This document shows positions 6,114-13,526 of a stretch of DNA of 18,522 nucleotides, piece after piece; the first letter of the stretch is position 1, and every line of letters begins with the position of its first letter. The translations under genes and the position numbers were made by a program. Below the pieces are notes generated by a model that was given only the letters and a program-made list of their open reading frames with translations, was not told where the DNA came from and ran no database searches. The stretch is from Bacilli bacterium (GTDB taxonomy: Bacteria; Bacillota_I; Bacilli_A; Izemoplasmatales; Hujiaoplasmataceae): NCBI GenBank assembly GCA_018400565.1, contig JAGYMP010000305.1:1-18522 (forward strand). Direction: 5' to 3'.

Positions 6114-7405
6114 TCTGTCTCCGAAGGTTTCGCCTTGAGTTCGATATCCTCAAGCACAAGCGTTTCACCGTCACGGATGACGGTGATATCAATCACGTCA
6201 CCGACTTTGTATTTTTGGAATTGATTGCTGAAATCAGTGGTCTTTCCGATTTCAATATCGCCGACTTGAATCACGATGTCATCCGTCTGGATATATCCGT
6301 CAACAGAGCTGTCAGGGACAACTTCAATGATATAAAACCCGGACGTGACACCGGTGGGGATATCATAATCGGGATCGTCGATTAATGCATCGACGTTGGA
6401 TTCCGTGATTTGTATCATCTGAATGCCGAGAGAGACGACTTGTCTTGATTCGCCATATTGTTCGATGTCCGAACAAATCGCCGCAACCAGATTGGCGGGC
6501 ACCGCAAAGCCCATGCCCTCAACATTCATGGATGCGATCTTGATGACATTGATGCCGATGATTTCTCCGTCAAGATTGAGAAGCGCGCCCCCGCTGTTGC
6601 CTGAATTGATGGCGGCGTCATGTTGAAGATAACTGACGAACATGTCACGCACACCATCATTGTTCGTATCAAAATAACGATTTTTACCGGAAATGATTCC
6701 CATCGTGACAGAACCGAAAAATTCATATCCCGACGGATTCCCGACTGCGAGCACGACTGTTCCTTTCTGTGTCGCATCGGAATCACCAAAGGAAGCGACA
6801 GTCAGCTCTCTCAGTGATTCAAAGGATAAAACGGCGATATCCGCGGTTTCATCAATCCCCAGCAATGTCGCATCGACTTCGGTTTCATCGGAAAAACGGA
6901 TCGCTATGTCTTCTGCGTTTTCAATGACATGATTGTTGGTGACGACAAAGAACGTGTTATCGGTTTGTTTATAAATAACACCGGAACCGATGCCCTGTCG
7001 TTCGCCGTCCACATCATAATTTGATATACCGACGACGGCGGTCAGTGAACTCTCGATCACAGCATGGATTTCTTCGACGATCGTCCTTGTTTCAATCGTG
7101 ATATCCCCGGCCTCTTCTTTGGCATAAAGATCGGCCAACACATCATCCAGGATGGCCTGAAATGCTTCTTCGGAAATATCCGCTACGACTTCGGCACGGA
7201 TTTCATCATACAGATCATCGTATATTTTTTGATAGACGCCATCGATGATGTCACCTTGATCGAATGTCGTCACAGGTGCATTCGTTGAATCGGGCATGGT
7301 ATAAAACGTAAACGCTTCGGTTGAACCGTCAAAATTGAAAACACACCCCGTCAAAGTTACAAACAATGTCAAAACCAACACCGTTGTCACTATTTTTTTC
7401 ATCAT
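6110..7405 (-). CDS. Lipoprotein HtrA/DegP-like serine protease with PDZ domain
   Basis: A 431-aa protein with a signal peptide ending in a lipobox (LTGC, Cys21), so it is expected to be lipid-anchored on the outer face of the membrane. An acidic helical segment (about 53-98) with an IYDDLYDEI unit precedes the trypsin-like domain. The triad is H159 (TNNHV), D189 (ETADIAV) and S271 (INSGNSGGA). A C-terminal PDZ domain (about 325-425) follows, with the typical VPDSSVDGYIQTDDIVIQVG core. Between ISGKNR and YLQHDAA, the place of an activation-domain loop in HtrA proteins, it has DTNNDGVRD (246-254), a calcium-site-like pattern. A purine-rich AAGGAAGGA element lies before the ATG. It starts 43 nt after thiN and overlaps the next gene by 4 nt, so it likely belongs to the rsgA-rpe-thiN transcript. 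Confidence 0.92.
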   Translation of the reverse strand: MMKKIVTTVLVLTLFVTLTGCVFNFDGSTEAFTFYTMPDSTNAPVTTFDQGDIIDGVYQKIYDDLYDEIRAEVVADISEEAFQAILDDVLADLYAKEEAGDITIETRTIVEEIHAVIESSLTAVVGISNYDVDGERQGIGSGVIYKQTDNTFFVVTNNHVIENAEDIAIRFSDETEVDATLLGIDETADIAVLSFESLRELTVASFGDSDATQKGTVVLAVGNPSGYEFFGSVTMGIISGKNRYFDTNNDGVRDMFVSYLQHDAAINSGNSGGALLNLDGEIIGINVIKIASMNVEGMGFAVPANLVAAICSDIEQYGESRQVVSLGIQMIQITESNVDALIDDPDYDIPTGVTSGFYIIEVVPDSSVDGYIQTDDIVIQVGDIEIGKTTDFSNQFQKYKVGDVIDITVIRDGETLVLEDIELKAKPSETE

Positions 7406-7448
7406 ATTTCCATTCCTTCCTTGTCATTCATCGTTCTTGACGCAAAAT

Positions 7449-8066
7449 TCACCGATCATTGCTCATGATTACCATCAAACGTCCTTTTTCAAACGAAACC
7501 GTACCCGAACCCTCATTGGAGACACAAAGCGAATCCGATGTATTGAGATAGTAATCATTGAGCGGATATCTGAAGCCTTTCAACGAAAGGCCGTAACAAT
7601 CCTCAAGTGCGAAAAATGAAACATACCGATGAAAATTGTCAATTTCATGTGTACCTTTTTTCAAGACGGTAATGTGGTGGCGATCGTCACGAAATGAACA
7701 CTCATAACGTTTTAAGAGGTTCATGTTCGCCACAAAATGATCCACACGGCCACCGATGCCGCCAAAAACTTCGATATGTTCATAATCATTATGACTATGA
7801 ACATAATCAAACGCAAATGCCAAATCGGTCATTGATTTTTCCGACGGCAGGGTGATGGTCTGATCACTGAGACGAAACACTTCCTCTTTCAACTGTGGAT
7901 CGAGCGAATCGAAATCACCGATCGCAATATCGATTGATATATCAGCATCAACCAAATACTCGAGCCCCGAATCGATGCCGATGATCATCTCATCCGCCTC
8001 TTCGAAGTAAAGACTCGTGAAATCATAATTGTTCGGACCGGCGACCATTTTGATTTTATCAGGCAT
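7449..8066 (-). CDS. thiN: Thiamine diphosphokinase
   Basis: A 205-aa enzyme that transfers diphosphate from ATP to thiamine, giving thiamine diphosphate, the cofactor of transketolase and pyruvate dehydrogenase. The catalytic domain shows GIDSGLEYL, GDFDSLDP (about 50-57), the EKSMTD block (76-81, matching the usual D-K-x-x-T-D) and GGIGGRVDH (102-110). The C-terminal half has the beta-rich thiamine-binding character of the family. The frame is open upstream to a TTG at 8108, but that start would overlap rpe by 50 nt. The ATG at 8066 overlaps the rpe stop by 8 nt, with a GAGG element about 10 nt upstream, and gives the normal family length. Position after rpe matches B. subtilis thiN (yloS). 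Confidence 0.93.
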   Translation of the reverse strand: MPDKIKMVAGPNNYDFTSLYFEEADEMIIGIDSGLEYLVDADISIDIAIGDFDSLDPQLKEEVFRLSDQTITLPSEKSMTDLAFAFDYVHSHNDYEHIEVFGGIGGRVDHFVANMNLLKRYECSFRDDRHHITVLKKGTHEIDNFHRYVSFFALEDCYGLSLKGFRYPLNDYYLNTSDSLCVSNEGSGTVSFEKGRLMVIMSNDR

Positions 8067-8700
8067 TTTCAAGCGCCTCAATGACGGCTTTTCTGTCTTT
8101 CTGACCAAAGATGTGCGATCCCACGACGATTACATCAATGCCTGCTTCCCGAACTTTAGGGGCCGTTTCATCATTGATGCCTCCGTCGATTTCCAATAGA
8201 TAATCCAGTCCGTTCGCTTCGCGGTATGCCGCGAGAGAGCGGACTTTTTCCAACATGTTCGGTTTGAACGACTGTCCGCCCTCACCGGGTTCCACACTCA
8301 TGATCAATATCAAATCCAAGCGGTCCAGATAAGGTCTCAATACCTCAACGTCGGTTTTTGGTTTGATTGAAAGACCGGCTTTGATCCCAAACGCGTGAAT
8401 TTTATCGATCAATCCGTCAACGGGCGCATCCGTGGCCTCATAATGGAACGTGATAAGGTCGGCACCGGCTTCGGCATAATCCTCAATGTGGTCTTCGGGA
8501 CGTTCAATCATCAGATGGCAATCGAAAAACTGCTCGCTCCACTGTGAGACTTGTTCAAGCATCTTGTCATCATATGTTTCGTTGGGAACGAATTTCCCGT
8601 CCATGACATCAAAATGCAACCATTCCGCAGAGGAAACAGATTCGATTTCCTCGCGTAAGTGGTCAAAATCAGCATTCAAAAACGACGGTGCGACAATCAT
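8059..8700 (-). CDS. rpe: Ribulose-phosphate 3-epimerase
   Basis: A 213-aa TIM-barrel enzyme interconverting ribulose 5-phosphate and xylulose 5-phosphate in the pentose phosphate pathway. Family blocks are in order: APSFLNADF with Ser6; LHFDVMDGKFVPN with metal ligands H29 and D31; CHLMIERP with H62; MSVEPGEGGQSF (about 134-145, phosphate loop); and EIDGGIN with D172, which pairs with D31 as catalytic acid/base. The last loop VVGSHIF is also typical. Length is normal for the family (about 215-225). GAGGAG lies about 8 nt before the ATG. The start is 12 nt after the rsgA stop, and the end overlaps thiN, so translation in the operon is probably coupled. Confidence 0.96.
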   Translation of the reverse strand: MIVAPSFLNADFDHLREEIESVSSAEWLHFDVMDGKFVPNETYDDKMLEQVSQWSEQFFDCHLMIERPEDHIEDYAEAGADLITFHYEATDAPVDGLIDKIHAFGIKAGLSIKPKTDVEVLRPYLDRLDLILIMSVEPGEGGQSFKPNMLEKVRSLAAYREANGLDYLLEIDGGINDETAPKVREAGIDVIVVGSHIFGQKDRKAVIEALENA

Positions 8701-8712
8701 GCTACCAACTCC

Positions 8713-9579
8713 TCAGTATTTGGGCTTTTGTGCCTTTAATTCTTCATAAAAACGAATATAGTTCTTATACCGGAATTCTGGGATGTCACCGTTCTTAACA
8801 GCTTCTTTCACAGCACAGCCGGGTTCATGGACATGACTGCACGGATTGAATTTACATTCATGATGACGTTCAAAAATATCAGGATAATAAACATCCAATT
8901 CCTCGGCATCGATGTCGGAAAACGACAATTTGGAGAAGCCGGGCGTGTCAGCCACCCATCCGCCGGCGATTTCAAGCAATTCCACATGCCTTGTCGTGTG
9001 TTTTCCGCGTCCGAGAGCCTCAGATATCTCCGCGACAGGTATATTCAGACCAACATCCAAGCAGTTTAACAGCGAACTCTTCCCCGCTCCGGTCTGCCCG
9101 GCCAAAACCGATGTTTTGTCTTTGATCAATGATCTGATCTCACCAAGACCTTCACCGGTTTCCTTACTATAAAAAACGACGGGATAATATGTGTCGTAAT
9201 GATCGAGTTTTTGTCTGAGATCATCATATTCGGCATTTGTCAGAAGATCGGTTTTTGATACAACAATCACGGGATCGACATTTTCTTTTTCCATCAACAC
9301 CAGAAAACGGTCCATGAGCAAAAAGCTAAATGCGGGTCGTTTGGCGGCATTGATCAAAAAACCCCTGTCAACATTGGCAACGGCGGGTCGAACAAAATCA
9401 TTTTTCCTCGGTAACATTTTTTTAATCGTGTGTCCCTCAAACAAAACATTGTCGCCGACTTTCGGTGAAATATTTTTGTGGCGAAAAATGCCCAGTGGTT
9501 TTGTTTCATGGATACTTTTTGTTTGATCGGCGACAGTGTAAACACCACCGACGAGTTTGATGATCTTTCCCGCTTTCAA
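8713..9579 (-). CDS. rsgA: Small ribosomal subunit biogenesis GTPase RsgA
   Basis: RsgA (YloQ/CpgA) is a circularly permuted GTPase that checks late 30S subunit assembly. An N-terminal OB fold (about 1-70) is followed by motifs in permuted order: G4 VSKTD (107-111), G1 GQTGAGKSS (161-169), and G3 DTPGFS (211-216). The zinc-binding tail has C242, C247, H249 and C255. The frame is open to 9621, but two internal starts are more credible. The ATG at 9585 lies only 1 nt after the AGGAGG (9592-9587). The TTG at 9579 lies 7 nt after it and gives the family-like N-terminus (K)AGKIIKL. I therefore chose the TTG, giving 288 aa. rpe and thiN follow as in Bacillus, but the phosphatase-kinase pair usually upstream is absent. 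Confidence 0.93.
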   Translation of the reverse strand: MKAGKIIKLVGGVYTVADQTKSIHETKPLGIFRHKNISPKVGDNVLFEGHTIKKMLPRKNDFVRPAVANVDRGFLINAAKRPAFSFLLMDRFLVLMEKENVDPVIVVSKTDLLTNAEYDDLRQKLDHYDTYYPVVFYSKETGEGLGEIRSLIKDKTSVLAGQTGAGKSSLLNCLDVGLNIPVAEISEALGRGKHTTRHVELLEIAGGWVADTPGFSKLSFSDIDAEELDVYYPDIFERHHECKFNPCSHVHEPGCAVKEAVKNGDIPEFRYKNYIRFYEELKAQKPKY

Positions 9580-9586
9580 ACACATG

Positions 9587-9606
9587 CCTCCTTTTGTTTT
9601 ATTATA
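9587..9606 (-). promoter_or_regulatory. -10 element and ribosome-binding site of rsgA
   Basis: A perfect TATAAT (9606-9601) lies just upstream of AGGAGG (9592-9587). The predicted start near 9594 gives a leader of only about 15 nt, as at recG. No good -35 is seen at 16-18 nt; a TTGACA is present but only 9 nt from the -10. The ribosome-binding site fixes the likely start at the TTG at 9579. Confidence 0.5.
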
Positions 9607-9798
9607 CAAGAAATCTGTCAAAAAAAGAAGTCACAAACCTTTCTTTTCTGAGACTGTTCACATTCAAGCGATCTATTGTCCCAAGATTGACCTTCAAACA
9701 AAAACAATCATTGCCCATCATCATTTTTGATGGTATCGTGGCAAAAACAATTCGTGATCGCCCAACCTTTTCTGTCATAATTCACACAGCCATCATTC

Positions 9799-9833
9799 AA
9801 AAAAAGATGCTGGAAAACGGACCAACATCTTTT
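9799..9833 (-). terminator. Rho-independent terminator after rubrerythrin
   Basis: In the minus-strand RNA a 12-bp stem with one G-U pair (AAAAGAUGUUGG with CCAGCAUCUUUU) encloses an 8-nt loop and leads into a run of seven U that overlaps the stem end. It begins 12 nt after the rubrerythrin stop. Between it and the rsgA -10 element (about 9607-9798) I see no gene or clear element. Confidence 0.9.
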
Positions 9834-9845
9834 GTTTATGAAGCA

Positions 9846-10391
9846 TCATTCATAAGCTTTGACACGGCGATGAAAAAATCCCCGGTCATGTTTGCAGACA
9901 GGGCATACCTTCGGAGGACGCCTGCCGACATGGATGTGTCCACATTTCGAACAAATCCACATTTGTGACTCATCATCCGCATCAAAAACTTTTTCTTCTT
10001 TGACACTTTTCAACAAGGCAAGATAACGTTTCTCGTGTTCTTTCTCAATGGCCGCGACTGCATTGAAAAGATAGGCGATTTTGCTGAAGCCTTCTTCTTT
10101 TGCTGTTTCGGCAAATCCCTTATACATATCCGTCCATTCGTAATGCTCGCCGTCGGCACCGTCTTGCAGATTAGCGGCGGTTTCGGGAATTTCGCCACCT
10201 TTGAGCAATTCAAACCATATTTCGGCATGTTCTTTTTCGTTTGCGGCGGTTTCCTCAAAGAAGTCCGCAATTTGGATGTAACCCTCTTTGCGCGCAACAG
10301 ATGCATAAAATGTATACTTGTTTCTCGCCTTTGATTCACCCGCGAACGCTTCCTGTAAATTTTGCTCAGTTTTAGTGCCTTTTAAATCCAT
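9846..10391 (-). CDS. Rubrerythrin
   Basis: A 181-aa rubrerythrin, a cytoplasmic non-haem iron protein that reduces hydrogen peroxide in anaerobes and microaerophiles. The N-terminal ferritin-like four-helix domain supplies diiron ligands: E19 (FAGES), E52/H55 (EKEH), E95 (GFAETAKEE) and E116/H119 (EKEH). The C-terminal rubredoxin-like domain binds one iron by C147, C150 (CSKCG) and C163, C166 (CPVCKH). The KVCPVC spacing is typical, and the total length is near the classic 180-190. GGAGG lies about 7 nt before the ATG. It starts 32 nt after the pfkA stop with no terminator between, so both are probably cotranscribed. Its presence points to an anaerobic or oxygen-sensitive host (inference). 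Confidence 0.96.
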   Translation of the reverse strand: MDLKGTKTEQNLQEAFAGESKARNKYTFYASVARKEGYIQIADFFEETAANEKEHAEIWFELLKGGEIPETAANLQDGADGEHYEWTDMYKGFAETAKEEGFSKIAYLFNAVAAIEKEHEKRYLALLKSVKEEKVFDADDESQMWICSKCGHIHVGRRPPKVCPVCKHDRGFFHRRVKAYE

Positions 10392-10423
10392 GCTTTATCC
10401 TCCAACTTTATATTGTTTTAACC

Positions 10424-11563
10424 TCAGTCACCGAATGAAATGCCGATGTCTTTGGCCGTGTTAACCAAATCACCGTTCGGATCCACGCGACGTGCGCCGC
10501 CTCTGCTGGTTTCACCGGTTTCGCCGGTGCCGACCACTTCTTTGATCGGAACACTGCACATTTTATCATCATTGATTGTTACCATGCGACCGAATTTGCC
10601 GCCTGCGATCATATCGACTGCATGCGCACCGTACTTAGTGCTGAGCACACGATCAAACGTGTTTGTCACACCACCGCGCTGGATGTACCCGAGCGTGGTG
10701 TTTCGGATATCCTGACCGGTCACCGGCTTCACATGTTGTCTTAATTGCTCTGCGACAACATCACCGATGCCGCCGAGACGTTCGCTGTCCGGTTTTTGTT
10801 TATCGACAGCCTTGACTGTCACTTCGCCGCCTTTCGGCACTGCACCTTCGGAGACACAAAGAATTGAGAAATGGCTTCCCCGGTTGAAACGGGCAATCAG
10901 ATGATTGCTGACTTTTTCGATGTCATAAGCGATCTCGGGAATCAAGATGACATCCGCTGACCCGGCGATGCCGCCTTCAAGCGCCAACCATCCGGCGTGC
11001 CGCCCCATGACTTCCAAAATCATGATGCGGTTGTGTGAATATGCCGTCGTATGCAGCGCATCAAGTGATTCCATGATATGATCGAGTGCCGTGCGGTAAC
11101 CGAATGTGATTTCGGTTGAGGGAACATCATTGTCGATTGTTTTCGGAATGCCGATGACGTTGACACCTTTACGTGCGAAATCGCGGGCACTCGTCAACGT
11201 GCCGTCGCCGCCGATGATGACAAGTGCATCAATGTCATGTTTCTTCAGATTCTCAATTGCCACATCCGAAACATCTTCATAACGGACATTCCCGTCTTCA
11301 TCCACCATGCGGTAGTTGAAGAGATTATCGCGGTTGGACATCTTGAGAATGGTGCCTCCCTGATGAAAAATACCGGACACGCTTTTCATGTCCATTTCCC
11401 AGTAATTGTTTGTATAAAGACCGTGGTAACCACCGATGAAACCGGTGACTTCATAGCCGTATTTCAAAATAGCCGTTTTGACAACAGCCCGGATGACCGC
11501 GTTCAGACCGGAACAATCGCCTCCGCCTGTCAAGATTGCAATCTTCTTTATTTTCTTGTTCAT
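10424..11563 (-). CDS. pfkA: 6-phosphofructokinase (ATP- or PPi-dependent)
   Basis: A 379-aa phosphofructokinase, longer than the roughly 320-aa Bacillus/E. coli type. It phosphorylates fructose 6-phosphate to the 1,6-bisphosphate in glycolysis. The N-terminal loop is GGGDCSGLNA and the phosphoryl-donor motif is GGDGTLTSA (about 118-126). The catalytic block is PKTIDNDVP (about 140-148), followed by MGRHAGW (about 186-192). The Gly in GGDGT is the residue usual in ATP enzymes, while Lys in PKTIDND is usual in PPi enzymes, so the donor cannot be settled by reading. The combination resembles the group III PFKs. The ATG at 11563 follows an AAGGGTGAG element; the GTG at 11572 would lie inside that element and is rejected. 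It has its own strong promoter and leads a unit with rubrerythrin. Confidence 0.93.
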   Translation of the reverse strand: MNKKIKKIAILTGGGDCSGLNAVIRAVVKTAILKYGYEVTGFIGGYHGLYTNNYWEMDMKSVSGIFHQGGTILKMSNRDNLFNYRMVDEDGNVRYEDVSDVAIENLKKHDIDALVIIGGDGTLTSARDFARKGVNVIGIPKTIDNDVPSTEITFGYRTALDHIMESLDALHTTAYSHNRIMILEVMGRHAGWLALEGGIAGSADVILIPEIAYDIEKVSNHLIARFNRGSHFSILCVSEGAVPKGGEVTVKAVDKQKPDSERLGGIGDVVAEQLRQHVKPVTGQDIRNTTLGYIQRGGVTNTFDRVLSTKYGAHAVDMIAGGKFGRMVTINDDKMCSVPIKEVVGTGETGETSRGGARRVDPNGDLVNTAKDIGISFGD

Positions 11564-11597
11564 GATACTCACCCTTCATTACTAAAAACTATCTTAT

Positions 11598-11626
11598 AGT
11601 GTATCACGAACCCTGTGCTTCGTCAA
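11598..11626 (-). promoter_or_regulatory. pfkA promoter with extended -10
   Basis: TTGACG (11626-11621) and TACACT (11603-11598) are exactly 17 nt apart, with TGn directly before the -10. The predicted start near 11591 leaves a leader of about 28 nt. No terminator for rlmN is visible upstream, so read-through from the ABC-rlmN unit is possible as well. Confidence 0.72.
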
Positions 11627-11642
11627 TTGATAACAACCGTTT

Positions 11643-12668
11643 TCAGTGCTTATCTTTCATTCTGAGCTGGCCGCAGGCCGCTTCGATGTCGGCGCCTTGT
11701 TCACGCCGCAGGGTCACGTTGATTCCTCTTTTTTTCAACCGGTCATAAAATGCGGTCGAACGTATATCCTCGGTTTTCTCAAATGCGAATTCACCGACGG
11801 GATTATAAGGAATCAAATTGACATACGCATTCACCCCGCGGATCAAATCGGAAAGTTCGTCCGCATGACGAATCTCATCGTTCACACCTTTCAACAAAAT
11901 ATACTCGAAGGTGATGCGTCGGTGGGTTTTATCAAAATATACCTTGCATGCGTCAATGACCTCATTCAAAGGGAACGCTCGATTGATCGGCATCAGTTTC
12001 GATCGGAGCTTATCGTTTGGCGCATGAAGGCTGATCGCCAGATTGGGGCGAATATCTTCATTCGCATATTCCAATATTTTTGGGACAAGGCCGCATGTCG
12101 ACACTGTGATGTGTCTTTGTCCGATCGCAAGTCCGTGATCATTGTTGATGATGTGGATGAAGCGCATGACATTGTCGTAATTGTCAAAAGGCTCTCCGGT
12201 TCCCATGACAACGATATTGGACACATCCGTCTTCGCATATTCCGAAATGCTTAATACCTGGCGCACCATTTCCCCGGCGGTGACATCCCGTGTTTTCTTT
12301 TTTAAACCTGAGGCACAAAAAGCACAACCCATGTTACAGCCGACCTGTGATGTCACACAGACGCTTTTCCCATAATCATAAGCCATCAACACGGTTTCGA
12401 TCGCATGGTGATCCTTCAGCAAAAACAGATATTTCTCGGTTTTGTCATCACTCATGCGTTTGGTCTCAATCGGCAACAAGTCCGCCGTGAAAGAATCATC
12501 AAGATAGGCCCTGAGCTTTTTGCTGAGGTTTGTCATGGCATGAAAATCACGGATTCTATGCTGATACAGCCATTCGAAAATCTGCGTCGCGTTGAAGTCT
12601 TTGAACCCTTCATCGACGAGATGCTCGGACAATGCATTCCGTGTGTAATCATAAATGGAGCGTTTCAT
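11643..12668 (-). CDS. rlmN: Dual-specificity 23S rRNA/tRNA adenine-C2 methyltransferase RlmN
   Basis: A 341-aa radical SAM enzyme that methylates C2 of A2503 in 23S rRNA and, in studied members, A37 of some tRNAs. An N-terminal accessory domain (about 1-95) includes the IFEWLYQHRI stretch; E91 in ETVLM is the conserved Glu. The 4Fe-4S cysteines are C111, C115 and C118 (CNMGCAFC). The methyl-carrying pair is represented by C104 and C332, with the C104-C111 spacing equal to that of E. coli C118-C125. GTGEPFDNYDNV and ISLHAPND are further family blocks. The ATG immediately follows the permease TGA, with GGTGAT about 6 nt before it. The accessory-domain sequence supports RlmN rather than the resistance enzyme Cfr, although the two are homologous. 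Confidence 0.95.
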   Translation of the reverse strand: MKRSIYDYTRNALSEHLVDEGFKDFNATQIFEWLYQHRIRDFHAMTNLSKKLRAYLDDSFTADLLPIETKRMSDDKTEKYLFLLKDHHAIETVLMAYDYGKSVCVTSQVGCNMGCAFCASGLKKKTRDVTAGEMVRQVLSISEYAKTDVSNIVVMGTGEPFDNYDNVMRFIHIINNDHGLAIGQRHITVSTCGLVPKILEYANEDIRPNLAISLHAPNDKLRSKLMPINRAFPLNEVIDACKVYFDKTHRRITFEYILLKGVNDEIRHADELSDLIRGVNAYVNLIPYNPVGEFAFEKTEDIRSTAFYDRLKKRGINVTLRREQGADIEAACGQLRMKDKH

Positions 12669-13526
12669 TCAAATCACCGCTTGATCCTTTCTGTTCAGAA
12701 CAAAGAGTGATGCCACAAAGAAAATGATTGTGGCCGCCACGAGTACGACAATGTGAATCCATGGTTCCATAAAGGAACCTCCCGCCGTAAAGCGGAGTCC
12801 CATGAAACTCACAAACTGATCGGGCATGGCATCAACGGACAATGCCTCACCCATCATGACCTGACGCATCAAGACCACCGCATGTGAAAGCGGGAAGATC
12901 TTGATTACGGTTTGTATGGATGAAGGCAGTTGGCCGATGGGAATATAGATGCCTGTCAAAAATCCGATCAATGTGCCCATGAGCGAAGATGCCGTTCCAA
13001 ACGCATTTTGTGTTTTAATCATTGTGATAATAAAAAACACAAGCGACGTCGATGAAATCACCGCCAGAGCAATCAGGCCGATTGTTTTAAGGAGCGCAGA
13101 AAACGAAAGCCACTCGCCGCCATACATGACGATGTAGATCTCAGCGAACACAAGCACCAACACACTCATGACGAACCCGATGATTGCCGTGGCAACAATA
13201 TAGCTTGTCAGAAGTGTCGTCCGTTTGATCGGCGACACCTGAAAGTCTTTTAAAATATGTTTTTCCTTGTCATTGACAGCAATGCCGAAAGCACCCATCG
13301 CCGTAGTGATCGATGCTACCGCGATGACACCGGCCATAATCCAGCTGTCCATTATAAACCGGGCGTTATCCGACGCAAATTCTTCAGCCGCACCTTCCAA
13401 CATATTCCCCAAAAACAGGATATACAAAAGCATGATGATAATCACGCCGAGCAACGAGAAAAACACACTGGCACGATCGCGGAAATAAAGACGGAGATGG
13501 CGCTTTAATAACAACGTAAACATCAT
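12669..13526 (-). CDS. ABC-2 type transporter permease
   Basis: A 285-aa integral membrane protein with six likely helices (about 21-41, 61-83, 106-130, 147-169, 180-200, 258-277) and the ABC-2 layout. Its basic N-terminus (KRHLRLYFRDR) and cytoplasmic KEKHILKDFQVSPIKRTTL segment are typical of the coupling region of DrrB/YhgE-like exporters. FPLSHAVVLMRQVMMGE late in the chain is another family pattern. Partner ATPase and permease overlap by ATGA, so they are translated together and form an exporter, probably as a dimer of each. The substrate cannot be read from the sequence; drug, lipid or peptide export are all possible. GGAGAT lies about 8 nt before the ATG. rlmN follows without a gap. 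Confidence 0.93.
   Translation of the reverse strand: MMFTLLLKRHLRLYFRDRASVFFSLLGVIIIMLLYILFLGNMLEGAAEEFASDNARFIMDSWIMAGVIAVASITTAMGAFGIAVNDKEKHILKDFQVSPIKRTTLLTSYIVATAIIGFVMSVLVLVFAEIYIVMYGGEWLSFSALLKTIGLIALAVISSTSLVFFIITMIKTQNAFGTASSLMGTLIGFLTGIYIPIGQLPSSIQTVIKIFPLSHAVVLMRQVMMGEALSVDAMPDQFVSFMGLRFTAGGSFMEPWIHIVVLVAATIIFFVASLFVLNRKDQAVI

Noticed and set aside
8067..8108. N-terminal extension of thiN to a TTG at 8108
   Set aside because: It would overlap rpe by 50 nt and add a basic leader not seen in the family; the ATG at 8066 is better.
9607..9798. Possible small RNA or hairpins in the rsgA-rubrerythrin gap, e.g. CCATCA/TGATGG around a short AT-rich loop
   Set aside because: Only a 6-bp stem is visible, with no promoter or U tract; nothing supports a transcript.
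9594..9968. 124-codon open frame on the plus strand across the rsgA-rubrerythrin gap
   Set aside because: It covers the rubrerythrin terminator and the 3' end of rubrerythrin in antisense, and has no ribosome-binding site or domain signal.
11646..12254. 202-codon open frame on the plus strand
   Set aside because: Antisense shadow of rlmN; no recognisable protein and the opposite strand holds the catalytic cysteines of a conserved enzyme.
11643..12668. rlmN as the antibiotic resistance gene cfr
   Set aside because: The N-terminal accessory domain and overall sequence fit housekeeping RlmN, and no mobile-element context is present.
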